From Planctomycetaceae bacterium (lineage in GTDB: Bacteria; Planctomycetota; Planctomycetia; Pirellulales; Thermoguttaceae), in assembly GCA_031276415.1 (NCBI GenBank), contig JAISNF010000237.1:1-11599 (forward strand): a DNA stretch of 11,599 nt. The letters are read 5' to 3'. The notes below the pieces were generated by a model. That model worked only from the letters and a program-made list of their open reading frames with translations. It searched no databases and was not told the origin of the DNA. Shown here piece by piece: positions 1-6,922 of this stretch. A program made the translations under genes and the position numbers. Position 1 is the first letter of the stretch, and each line of letters opens with the position of its first letter.

Positions 1-194
1 GGTAACTTCTAATAACCGCTTTTTTATTTAACCACAGAGAACACAGAGTTCACAGAGAGGAAAAGTTTTAAAAAAATTATTTTAGATCAAAAGTCAAATA
101 TTAGATAATGTTTTGATTCCAATTAAAAATTTCCTCTGTGTTCTCTGTGTCCTCTGTGGTTAATAAAAATAAATTTGTGGTTTTTAGAAGTTCC
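1..194. repeat. Family A palindromic repeat, copy 1 (MITE-like)
   Basis: The two halves are near inverted copies. The left end reads GGTAACTTCTAATAACCGC and runs into an AACCACAGAG arm (30-39). The right arm carries CCTCTGTGGTT (151-161) and ends GGTTTTTAGAAGTTCC at 194. Between the arms is a non-palindromic AT-rich core with a TTTTAGATCAAAAGTC segment that recurs in the copies at 5100 and 6923. No coding capacity and no obvious target-site duplication. Best read as a non-autonomous mobile or amplified palindrome. The left end coincides with the window edge but matches the end sequence of other copies, so it is probably complete. Confidence 0.85.
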
Positions 195-318
195 TTTTAA
201 TAGAAAACGGCGATAAAATGTTTGGTGCTCTTGCAAATTTATCTAAACTTCCTAAAATTAGACCAAAATTTGGCAACTGATATGAATACAAAGAAAATAT
301 TGAAATATCATATTAATT

Positions 319-348
319 TTGGACAAACGAAACGAATTTGCCGATTAT
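319..348 (+). promoter_or_regulatory. Possible promoter of tRNA-Cys
   Basis: TTGGAC (319-324) is followed after 18 bases by GATTAT (343-348), about 33 bases before the tRNA. The alternative hexamer TATACA (346-351) has poorer spacing. Only a weak sigma70-like match in AT-rich DNA. Confidence 0.25.
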
Positions 349-381
349 ACACATTGTAGGATGTTTCCAGACATTCTGAAT

Positions 382-454
382 GGCGCTGTAGCCAAAAGGC
401 TAAGGCAGCGGTTTGCAAAACCGCCATGTCCCGGTTCGAATCCGGGCGGCGCCT
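382..454 (+). tRNA. tRNA-Cys (anticodon GCA)
   Basis: A complete cloverleaf can be drawn. The acceptor stem pairs 382-388 with 447-453 (one U-G pair), the D-stem pairs GCC 391-393 with GGC 404-406, the anticodon stem pairs 408-412 with 420-424, and the T-stem pairs 430-434 with 442-446 around a TTCGAAT loop. Loop 413-419 holds anticodon GCA at 415-417, which reads Cys codons. Base 454 is T, matching the U73 discriminator that is a cysteine identity element. CCA is not encoded: a run of T follows the acceptor stem, so CCA must be added after transcription. The T-run may also assist termination. Confidence 0.97.
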
Positions 455-522
455 TTTTTTACAGGGATGCCGTTGTTTATTATTCGCAATGGCAACAACA
501 CAAACCTGTACAATCTTCCGGC

Positions 523-561
523 AATATTCTCTACGCCAACATAATTATTTCGTAGAATATT
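523..561. repeat. Small inverted repeat downstream of tRNA-Cys
   Basis: AATATTCT (523-530) plus ACG (533-535) pairs with CGTAGAATATT (551-561), leaving a two-base bulge and a 15-base loop. The stem is AT-rich and lacks a following T-run, so it is not a convincing terminator. It lies in an otherwise featureless 120-base stretch between the tRNA and the next repeat. Confidence 0.4.
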
Positions 562-577
562 ATAGATTACCGTCATG

Positions 578-816
578 GGAACTTCTAAAAACCGCAACTT
601 TATTTTTATTAACCACATCATTAACCACATCATTAACCACAGAAAACACAAAAAAAACTGTCCGCAGATTACGCAGATGATCGCAGATTATTGTTTGTTT
701 TATATTTAAAAATTATCTGTGCTCATCAGCGAAATCTGCGGACACTTTTCCTTTTTGTGTTTTCTGTGGTTAAATAAACGGTGCTTAAATAAAAGGGCGG
801 TTATTAGAGTGTTACC
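578..816. repeat. Family A palindromic repeat, copy 2, with a nested palindrome
   Basis: The left end GGAACTTCTAAAAACCGC and right end GGTTATTAGAGTGTTACC are family A termini. The left arm contains three tandem ATTAACCACA-type units (about 609-640). The usual core is replaced by an unrelated palindrome whose arms GTCCGCAGATT (660-670) and AATCTGCGGAC (733-743) pair perfectly. The right arm TTTTCTGTGGTT closes the outer palindrome. It ends about 65 bases before the methyltransferase gene. No coding potential. Confidence 0.8.
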
Positions 817-882
817 TTGAAAGAATCTGAAAAATGTGAAAGTAAACAGTTATTTCGATAAACCTTTAATTTTATTATTTCT

Positions 883-1941
883 ATGAATATTGAACATCCA
901 TTTAATCGTCTTCGTCGGGCGTCGGCGGCATTTCAAGAATCATGTATTCTTGCCGCTGCGGCGGATTTTGACTTGTTCACAATAATTATTGAACACAACA
1001 ACCGCCTTTCCGCTCAAGAACTTTCCACAATTTGTAAAACAGACCTTCGCGGTACAACTGTTTTACTTGATGCGCTAGCGGCAACCGAATATCTTTGCAA
1101 AAAAAATATTCCATCTAATTCAAATTCAAATTCAAATTCAGATTCTGATTCTACAGTGGTTTATTCTGTTGCCGAAGAGTTCTTAACATTGCTTGATCGT
1201 CGAAATCAAGAAACTTTTATACCAATGATTCGGCACATGTCTTGTGTTCAACGGTCATGGGCGGAACTTGCCCGAACAATCAAAAACGGAATGCCGTTTG
1301 AAACTCTTCCCAGTATTCTTGGTGCTGACGAAGACCGTGTTTCGTTTATTTGGGCAATGAATTCTATTGCTCAAAAACTTGTCGCGCCGACGGTTGAATC
1401 GCTTCGACAAGTTGGTTTGTTGCGATTTGATCAATTTATTGATATTGGCGGTGCTTCTGGAACGTATGCGTTGGCTTTTTTGGAGGCGTTACCGGAATCG
1501 CGGGGAACGATTTTTGATCTTCCGGTTGGTATTGCGGCGGCTCGGCAACGGTTTACCGGAACAGAGTATGAAAACCGGATTCAATTAGTTGAGGGCGATT
1601 TCCTTCAGGACGAATTGCCGTATGGTTTTGATTTTGCGTGGGTTAGTGCGATTATTCATCAATTTGGGCGGAGTGAAAGCAGGAATTTGTACGAAAAGGT
1701 ATTCCGTTCACTTTATTCCGGCGGCAAAGTTGCGATACGGGATTTTATAATGAATGCGGAGCGTACTGTTCCAAAGGATGGGGCGTTTTTTGGCATATCG
1801 ATGCTTGTGGAAACGAAAACCGGTATGGTGTACACTTTTGACGAAGTCAAAACCGATCTGGAAATTGCCGGTTTTACGGAAGTGCAACTTGCCGTCCCCG
1901 CCGAAACAATGTCCGCAATCGTAACCGCCAAAAAACCATAA
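883..1941 (+). CDS. SAM-dependent O-methyltransferase, plant-OMT-like
   Basis: A 352-residue protein laid out like the O-methyltransferase family with an N-terminal winged-helix dimerisation domain (about 10-105) and a C-terminal Rossmann SAM-binding domain (about 165-350). Seen: motif I FIDIGGASGTYALAF at 185-199, an acidic FDLP at 211-214 expected to contact the SAM ribose, GDF at 238-240, a His at 259 in the region of the family's catalytic His, and GGK at 280-282 before the next strand. It should transfer a methyl group from SAM to a small acceptor, which cannot be named. Residues 78-91 are an (SN)n(SD)n run encoded by a hexanucleotide repeat in what should be the wing or linker of the N-terminal domain. 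The start is the first ATG and shows no Shine-Dalgarno site. The gene stands alone between two copies of the intergenic palindrome. Confidence 0.85.
   Translation: MNIEHPFNRLRRASAAFQESCILAAAADFDLFTIIIEHNNRLSAQELSTICKTDLRGTTVLLDALAATEYLCKKNIPSNSNSNSNSDSDSTVVYSVAEEFLTLLDRRNQETFIPMIRHMSCVQRSWAELARTIKNGMPFETLPSILGADEDRVSFIWAMNSIAQKLVAPTVESLRQVGLLRFDQFIDIGGASGTYALAFLEALPESRGTIFDLPVGIAAARQRFTGTEYENRIQLVEGDFLQDELPYGFDFAWVSAIIHQFGRSESRNLYEKVFRSLYSGGKVAIRDFIMNAERTVPKDGAFFGISMLVETKTGMVYTFDEVKTDLEIAGFTEVQLAVPAETMSAIVTAKKP
1113..1151 (+). repeat. In-frame hexanucleotide microsatellite inside the methyltransferase gene
   Basis: About six units of TCNRAT-type hexamers (TCTAAT, TCAAAT repeated three times, TCAGAT, TCTGAT) encode alternating Ser-Asn then Ser-Asp. 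The six-base period means copy-number change would lengthen or shorten the linker without breaking the frame. Confidence 0.85.
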
Positions 1942-1950
1942 TCAATAAAT

Positions 1951-2015
1951 GTAACCTCTAATAACCGGTTTTTTATGTAACCACAGAGGACACAGAGTTC
2001 ACAGAGAAGAAAATT
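1951..2015. repeat. Solo left arm of the family A repeat
   Basis: GTAACCTCTAATAACCGG followed by a TTATGTAACCACAGAGG arm matches the left third of family A. No right arm or core follows. It starts 9 bases after the methyltransferase stop codon. It is either a one-ended remnant or a deletion product. The remaining bases to 2182 are AT-rich with nothing recognisable. Confidence 0.75.
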
Positions 2016-2182
2016 TAAATAAAAATTATTTTTACCATTTTTATCATTATTCACGCTTTCTTAACCTTCGTCCATCACCAAACACAAATTATTACAATCG
2101 GAAACAGAAAAATTACTGTAAAATTAATGTTATGGATTGTATGACCGTTTCAAACAAAGGATGTTACAAAATCACGTTATTC

Positions 2183-2187
2183 AGGAG
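2183..2187 (+). promoter_or_regulatory. Ribosome binding site of the CAT-like gene
   Basis: AGGAG sits 8 bases before the ATG at 2196 and fixes that start. Most other genes in this window show no such site. Confidence 0.7.
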
Positions 2188-2195
2188 ACCTCGCT

Positions 2196-2822
2196 ATGAA
2201 ACCAATTGCCAAGAATATTGATTTAACAACTTGGAACCGCCGCCAACAGTTTGAATTGTTTTCCGTTTACGAAAATCCGTACTGGAGCGTAACAGTTAAT
2301 GTTGACTGTACAAAAATGTATGAACGGGCAAAACGTGAAAAATTTCCGTTTTACTTGGGCTATCATTACGCCTCGCTACAAGCCGCCAACACAATTAACG
2401 CTTTCCGGCAACGTATCGAAAACGGCAAACCGGTTGAATACGATACCGTTCACATGTCAACAACAATCGCAAAACCGGACGGAACTTTTGGTTTCAGTTT
2501 TACACAATTTTCGGACGATTTTGAAAAATTCGTTACAGATGGAATCGCGGAATCAGAACGTGTTCGTCATTCGACCGAGTTGTTTTACGGTCATTCCGAA
2601 AATAATGTTATTTACTACACGGTTTTACGCGGTATAACTTTTACGTCCGATAAACAACCTTATCGCAACGGAAGCAGTATCCCAATCATGGTGTTCGGCG
2701 AAACATTCATCGAACACAATATCCGAAAAATCCCACACAGTATTCACGTAAACCACGCCCTAGTCGATGGGCAACATGTTTCAAAATATGTCCAACTGTT
2801 TCAACAATTCTTGAATCATTGA
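2196..2822 (+). CDS. Chloramphenicol acetyltransferase-family (CAT-fold) protein
   Basis: A 208-residue protein, close to the 210-220 residues usual for type A CATs. The C-terminal active-site block reads PHSIHVNHALVDGQHV (180-195) and contains the family HxxxDG motif, with His187 as the expected catalytic base and Asp191 as the structural Asp. N-terminal features (FPFYLGYHYAS at about 50-60) and the FGFSFTQF segment (98-105) also fit. CAT enzymes work as trimers and move an acetyl group from acetyl-CoA to a hydroxyl, in the classic case of chloramphenicol. The residue before the catalytic His is Asn where resistance enzymes usually carry His, and the region preceding it (about 150-175) diverges from clinical CATs. 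Resistance therefore cannot be claimed; an uncharacterised acetyltransferase is as likely. It converges on flgD with a 17-base gap. Confidence 0.85.
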   Translation: MKPIAKNIDLTTWNRRQQFELFSVYENPYWSVTVNVDCTKMYERAKREKFPFYLGYHYASLQAANTINAFRQRIENGKPVEYDTVHMSTTIAKPDGTFGFSFTQFSDDFEKFVTDGIAESERVRHSTELFYGHSENNVIYYTVLRGITFTSDKQPYRNGSSIPIMVFGETFIEHNIRKIPHSIHVNHALVDGQHVSKYVQLFQQFLNH

Positions 2823-2839
2823 AAACAGTTCAGACGATA

Positions 2840-3262
2840 TTAACTGTCAATTGATTTAATACTGCCAATAGTAACCTCCGAAGAACCAATATGCAATGTC
2901 GTTGCGCCATCCTCAATAGTAATTTTGTCCACTTTGCCGGTGATCTCCTTGTCATTTTTATCAGAACCGGTTACCGTTTTTCCAATCAGACTTGACGCCG
3001 TAGAAAGTGATTGACCAAGTGTCAACGCCTCAATACTGGACGAAAGTTTATCATTGGAAGTAATCGACCGGATTTGCCCAATTTGGGAAAGCATATCCGT
3101 ATTGCTCATCGGATTGGTCGGGTCTTGATTTTGTAATTCGGCAGTCATCATCTTGATAAAATCCGACATCGTTAAATCATTCATCCGATCCGAATTTGTC
3201 GTATTTGAATAGTTGGAATTTAATTTGTCCAAATAGGAATTGGTACTGTCAACACTAGACAT
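2840..3262 (-). CDS. flgD: Short FlgD, flagellar hook assembly scaffold
   Basis: A 140-residue protein. The N-terminal hook-capping domain is clear: FIKMMTAELQNQDPTNPMSN (35-54) followed by DMLSQIGQIRSI is the conserved FlgD block with its QNQDPxNPM core. The C-terminal IGKTVTG (93-99) through to GSIKSI matches the small barrel part of FlgD. Classical FlgD is about 220-230 residues; the Ig/FnIII-like domain normally inserted in the second half is absent, so this is a compact form and not an obvious truncation. FlgD caps the growing hook outside the cell and is exported by the flagellar type III system, which fits the lack of a signal peptide. AAAGGGA about five bases upstream can act as ribosome binding site. 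No other flagellar gene is visible nearby. Confidence 0.9.
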   Translation of the reverse strand: MSSVDSTNSYLDKLNSNYSNTTNSDRMNDLTMSDFIKMMTAELQNQDPTNPMSNTDMLSQIGQIRSITSNDKLSSSIEALTLGQSLSTASSLIGKTVTGSDKNDKEITGKVDKITIEDGATTLHIGSSEVTIGSIKSIDS

Positions 3263-3650
3263 AAATGTCCCTTTCTTTTTATTTTATGTGTTTGGAAAAT
3301 AAATCAGCAAAAACGGAGAACTAATCGCCGCTAAACTAATCATTACATTTTTTGCCCGCTCTTATCGTTCACAATACGAATGTTCACGATAACGAATCAA
3401 ATTGCCCAATAATTATCGAATCATACAAAATAGGCGTTTTTCCGGCAAGAGGAAAATTTATCATTTTGCGGTTTGAATTATTTTTGGATTATTAACGTCC
3501 CAATATTTGTAGTTTGGCGAGTATTTAACCTATTGATTATTTTGGATTTATATTTAAAATCAAACCTGCTAACAACTTGGAAAAAATCCAAAATCAACTT
3601 TTAGTTTGGATAATGTACAAATGTAAAATAGTTTTCGCCATAAAATATGA
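3263..3650. other. Gene-free AT-rich region upstream of flgD
   Basis: No ORF or RNA gene is supported in this 388-base stretch. The only pattern noted is three TTATCG/CGATAA words at 3362-3367, 3387-3392 and 3413-3418 in alternating orientation with 25-26 base spacing. They lie 100-155 bases upstream of the flgD start and could be operator-like, but no family can be assigned. I found no clear sigma28 or sigma54 promoter. Confidence 0.4.
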
Positions 3651-4104
3651 GAGAATTTCTAAAAACCACAATTTATTTTTATTAACCACAGAGAACGCAG
3701 AGAAGAAAAATTTGTATTTATTCAGTAGTGTCTCGGTTTAGTTGAAATTCCGTAATATTTCCTAAGTCCCACAGGGACGGGATTATGCATAACCGTAGGT
3801 GTAGCGAAGCGGAACCTACGGAAACCTGATAATACCAAACAAAGCCCCGCATGGGGCGAGATTATCAGCCGAACAACCATAATCTCGCCCTTGCAGGGCT
3901 TAGAAAAATTGGGGTGGGTGTTGCCGATCCGTAGGTTGCGCTTCGCTACACCTACGGTTATGCACATCACACCCCTAGCGGGGTTAAGATTGAGAAGCAA
4001 AAATTCCGCTGAAATATTACATCCATTTTTTTAATTTTTTCTTCTCTGCGTTCTCTGTGTTCTCTGCGGTTAATAAAAATAAATTTGTGGTTTTTAGAAG
4101 TTCC
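3651..4104. repeat. Family A palindromic repeat, copy interrupted by a second palindromic element
   Basis: The left end (GAGAATTTCTAAAAACCAC, arm AACCACAGAGAACGCAGAG) and right end (CTCTGCGGTTAATAAAAA to TAGAAGTTCC at 4104) are family A. The middle is a different, GC-richer palindrome listed separately. The right end is two bases from the end of the purQ stop codon. Confidence 0.8.
3752..4020. repeat. Family B nested palindrome with CCGTAGGT hairpins
   Basis: The outer ends GTAATATTT (3752-3760) and GAAATATTAC (4011-4020) are inverted. Internal arms CATAACCGTAGGTGTAGCG (about 3788-3806) and CGCTACACCTACGGTTATG (about 3944-3962) pair almost perfectly. Each arm is also a hairpin on its own (CCGTAGGT with ACCTACGG). 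The centre is GGGCGAGATTAT (3854-3865) pairing with ATAATCTCGCCC (3879-3890). It sits inside a family A copy, so it was probably the later arrival. An apparent minus-strand reading frame through it is a by-product of the repeat. Confidence 0.8.
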
Positions 4105-4106
4105 CC

Positions 4107-4850
4107 TTATTGAAAATACGAGATGGCGTTTTGGAATATTGCCAGACCATCGCCGTGATATTTAGGAGTGTTGGAATTCTTTTTTCGTGTCCAATTGGGG
4201 TGTTGCGTGAAATCAATGTGGCGTTCAGGATGCGGCATCAAACCTAATATCCGCCCCGAATTATCACAAACTCCGGCAACATCCAACATCGAACCATTGG
4301 GGTTTTCCTCCGAATTATAACGAAGCACAAGTTGTTGCAACGGCTGAGTTGCGTTTTCACGAAATACAAATCGCCCCTCCGCATGCGCAATCGGTAAATA
4401 CAACGATTCAATATCACGCAAAAAAACAGAATTGTTTTTTTCTGTTCGGAGATGAACCCAACAGTCAATATAACGAGCAGAAAAATTCCACGTCAACGTC
4501 GCAATAGAACCTCCCGAATCTTCCTCAAACAGAAGCCCCGATTTCAAAAGAACCTGGAAACCATTGCAAATTCCAAGAATCAAATTGCCGGCATCACAAA
4601 ACCGCCTAAATGTCTCCGCTAAATGATTTTTAATTTTCAAAGCAAAAATTTTCCCCGCCGCAATATCATCGCCAAAACTAAATCCGCCCGGAATACAAAG
4701 AATTTTGGCACGATCTAAAATTGAGTGCGTTTCCAAAATACTGTTGATGTGGAGAATCTCAACCGATTTTGCCCCGGCTAACTGAAAAGCATAAGCCGTT
4801 TCCTGATCACAATTGGTTCCGGGAGCACGAAGAATTAAAACATGAGACAT
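4107..4850 (-). CDS. purQ: Phosphoribosylformylglycinamidine synthase, glutaminase subunit
   Basis: A 247-residue class I glutamine amidotransferase. In de novo purine synthesis PurQ releases ammonia from glutamine for PurL to convert FGAR to FGAM, with PurS as partner. Seen: N-terminal LILRAPGTNCDQE (5-17), the oxyanion strand PGGFSFGDD (54-62), the nucleophile elbow GICNGFQ with Cys95, NPNGS (183-187), and the His/Glu pair in PHPERH (His207, Glu209). At 247 residues it is somewhat longer than the ~225-residue form. The reading frame stays open upstream to 4958, but the conserved N-terminus begins at the ATG at 4850; the extra 36 residues look non-coding. No Shine-Dalgarno site is visible. 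purL and purS are not in the window. Divergent from hemL. Confidence 0.93.
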   Translation of the reverse strand: MSHVLILRAPGTNCDQETAYAFQLAGAKSVEILHINSILETHSILDRAKILCIPGGFSFGDDIAAGKIFALKIKNHLAETFRRFCDAGNLILGICNGFQVLLKSGLLFEEDSGGSIATLTWNFSARYIDCWVHLRTEKNNSVFLRDIESLYLPIAHAEGRFVFRENATQPLQQLVLRYNSEENPNGSMLDVAGVCDNSGRILGLMPHPERHIDFTQHPNWTRKKNSNTPKYHGDGLAIFQNAISYFQ

Positions 4851-5099
4851 AACGTTTGCAAAATATTGTATTTGTGATTCGTAATTTTTTGCCTTCCTCT
4901 GGTGTTGGTCTGATGCTGGAAGGCGTGTTGTGTTTCGACACCATAAACCAGACAACATAAAATACCATAACTCCGCACACCCGACAAGAGGAAACCGGCA
5001 AAATCATTATTATCGGTTGACACAAATTACCAAAAATTCAAATATTACCACCTAACATCGTTGTAAAACCTGAATAATTAAATTATGCTTTTAAATCAT

Positions 5100-5310
5100 G
5101 GAAACTTCTAAAAACAACAAATATATTTTTTATTAACCACAGAGGACACAGAGAACATAGAGGAAATTTTTAATTGGAATCAAAACAATTATTTAATAGT
5201 TGACTTTTAATCTAAAAGAACTTTATAAAATTAAAATTTTCCTTTCTGTGTTCTCTGTGGTTAAATAATCTGTGGTTAATAAAAATAAATTTGCGGTTAT
5301 TAGAAGTTAC
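5100..5310. repeat. Family A palindromic repeat with core in opposite orientation
   Basis: The left end GGAAACTTCTAAAAAC with arm ATTAACCACAGAGGACAC and the right arm TCTCTGTGGTTAAATAATC to GGTTATTAGAAGTTAC define the copy. The core reads TTTTTAATTGGAATCAAAAC and then GACTTTTAATCTAAAA, the reverse complement of the core in the copies at 1 and 6923. A second partial CTGTGGTTAATAAAAATAAA follows the first right arm, a small internal duplication. Lies in the purQ-hemL divergent spacer, of which 4851-5099 holds nothing else I recognise. Confidence 0.85.
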
Positions 5311-5375
5311 TTTAAACAATTTAATGACGCTTAAATATTACCATTAAATATCATTATTTTTAAAATTTGTAAACA

Positions 5376-6767
5376 ATGTTGAATCACGACAAAAGTCATA
5401 CTATTTTTTTTGAAGCACAAAATTTGATTCCGGGTGGAGTGAACAGTCCGGCGCGGGCGTTTGGGGCGGTTGGCGGTGAACCGATTGTTATTGAACGCGG
5501 CGAAGGTGCCTATCTGGTTGATGTTGATGGAAATCGTTATCTGGATTACGTTCAGTCTTGGGGACCTATGATTTTAGGTCATGCACATCCGGTTGTTGTT
5601 GAGGCGGTTCAGACGGCATTACTCAAAGGAACCAGTTTCGGCGCACCAACCGAAGCAGAAAATAAACTCGCTAAACTCATTATCGATTTGGTTCCTTCAA
5701 TTGAGAAAATCAGATTCGTCAACTCTGGAACCGAAGCCACAATGAGCGCAATTCGTCTGGCACGCGGTTTTACGGGACGGACAAAAATTGTGAAATTTAT
5801 CGGAAATTATCACGGACATGTTGACGCTTTGCTGGTTGCGGCGGGAAGTTCGGCGGCAACTCTCGGAGTTCCCAACTCGCCCGGAGTAACGCCCGGAACT
5901 GTTGCCGATACAATTTTGTTGCCGTATAACAATGTCGATGCCGTTAAAAAAACATTTCAGGAAATCGGCAAAGAAATCGCCGCCGTTATTGTGGAACCGG
6001 TTGCCGGAAATATGGGTTGCATTATCGGCAGTTCCAATTTTTTGTATGAGTTACGGCATTTAACTCAAACTCATGGAGCGGTTTTGATTTTTGACGAAGT
6101 ATTGAGCGGTTTTCGTGCCGGAAAAGGCGGTGCCGGTCAACGTTTTAGTATCACGCCTGATATTACAACTCTTGGCAAAGTTATTGGCGGCGGTTTGCCG
6201 GTTGGTGCGTATGGCGGTAAAACGGAAATCATGGACAACATTTTGCCCGTAGGCAAAGTCTTTCAGGCTGGCACACTCAGCGGTAATCCTTTGGCAATGG
6301 CTGCCGGAATCGCAACAATTCAAACATTGCAAGAACTCAACGCCTTTCCGGTTTTGGAACGTAAAATGGCATTGCTTGCCGAAGGACTTGAAGACGAAGC
6401 CCGATCAGCCGAAATTCCGGTGGCGGTTGAACAGATTGGTTCCATGATGACCTTGTTTTTTCTTGCCGGACACAAAGACAACTCCGAAAAATATCACGTT
6501 AGCAGCACAACTTCCAACGGCAGTACAGTAGATCGTTCTACGGCGACCAGTTCGACCGGCGGTTGTTTTGCGAACAAAGTTATCGACTGGGAAACCGCCT
6601 CCCTCTGCAACACACAACGTTACGCAACTTTTTTCTGGAATATGTTGGAACGCGGTTTCTATTTTCCATGCAGCCAATTTGAAACGTTTTTCATGTCAAC
6701 CGCTATCACCGAATCCGAAATCCAACAAACAATCAATGCCGCAAAAGAAGTTTTCAAGATATTGTGA
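5376..6767 (+). CDS. hemL: Glutamate-1-semialdehyde 2,1-aminomutase
   Basis: A PLP-dependent class III aminotransferase-fold enzyme that converts glutamate-1-semialdehyde to 5-aminolevulinate in the C5 tetrapyrrole pathway; cytosolic dimer. Seen: PGGVNSPARAFGAVGG (19-34), SGTEATMSAIRLAR (117-130), NYHGHVD (144-150), the cofactor-contacting FDEV (239-242), the Schiff-base Lys268 in TTLGKVIGGGLPVGAYG, and QAGTLSGNPLAMAAG (297-311). C-terminal LERGFYFPCSQFE matches the family. It has 463 residues against the usual ~430: about 33 extra residues (roughly 367-400), rich in Ser and Thr, interrupt the C-terminal domain where homologues have a short connection. The start is the first ATG, with no Shine-Dalgarno site. 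It stands alone, with no other heme gene adjacent. Confidence 0.96.
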   Translation: MLNHDKSHTIFFEAQNLIPGGVNSPARAFGAVGGEPIVIERGEGAYLVDVDGNRYLDYVQSWGPMILGHAHPVVVEAVQTALLKGTSFGAPTEAENKLAKLIIDLVPSIEKIRFVNSGTEATMSAIRLARGFTGRTKIVKFIGNYHGHVDALLVAAGSSAATLGVPNSPGVTPGTVADTILLPYNNVDAVKKTFQEIGKEIAAVIVEPVAGNMGCIIGSSNFLYELRHLTQTHGAVLIFDEVLSGFRAGKGGAGQRFSITPDITTLGKVIGGGLPVGAYGGKTEIMDNILPVGKVFQAGTLSGNPLAMAAGIATIQTLQELNAFPVLERKMALLAEGLEDEARSAEIPVAVEQIGSMMTLFFLAGHKDNSEKYHVSSTTSNGSTVDRSTATSSTGGCFANKVIDWETASLCNTQRYATFFWNMLERGFYFPCSQFETFFMSTAITESEIQQTINAAKEVFKIL

Positions 6768-6831
6768 TTTGGAGTTTGCGGTTTGCTTATACTTCTCACA
6801 TTTGACAATTCGGTTTGCGTTTTTGAACAAA

Positions 6832-6905
6832 ATCAACAAATTTCGACGGGATTAACAGAATTTACGAGATCAACAGATTTTGACGGGATTAACAGAATTT
6901 TACAG
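6832..6905. repeat. 37-bp tandem repeat, two units
   Basis: Units at 6832-6868 and 6869-6905 both contain ATCAACAAATTT/ATCAACAGATTT followed by GACGGGATTAACAGAATTT. A partial ACAGGATTT follows. It directly precedes a family A copy and follows hemL by about 65 bases. Non-coding. Confidence 0.8.
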
Positions 6906-6922
6906 GATTTTAAATAGAATTA

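Noticed and set aside
218..280. A 20-codon ORF beginning MFGALANLSKL
   Set aside because: The beginning faintly recalls the start of YbaB/EbfC-type proteins, but it stops after 20 residues with no continuation in any frame; too short to support.
319..555. A 78-residue frame over the tRNA
   Set aside because: It overlaps the full tRNA-Cys gene and has no supporting motif.
2196..2822. Calling the CAT-fold protein a chloramphenicol resistance gene
   Set aside because: The catalytic HxxxDG is present, but the flanking residues differ from known resistance enzymes, so the acceptor substrate is not established.
2825..2847. A terminator between the converging CAT-like and flgD genes
   Set aside because: ACAGTT and AACTGT can pair, but the stem is only six AT-rich pairs, overlaps the flgD end and has at most a short T-run.
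3722..4000. A 92-residue minus-strand reading frame
   Set aside because: It lies wholly in the nested palindrome and its translation only reflects the CCGTAGGT hairpins; there is no protein-like composition or start signal.
4851..4958. An N-terminal extension of PurQ by 36 residues
   Set aside because: The family N-terminus begins at the Met encoded at 4850; the extension matches nothing in PurQ and lacks a ribosome binding site.
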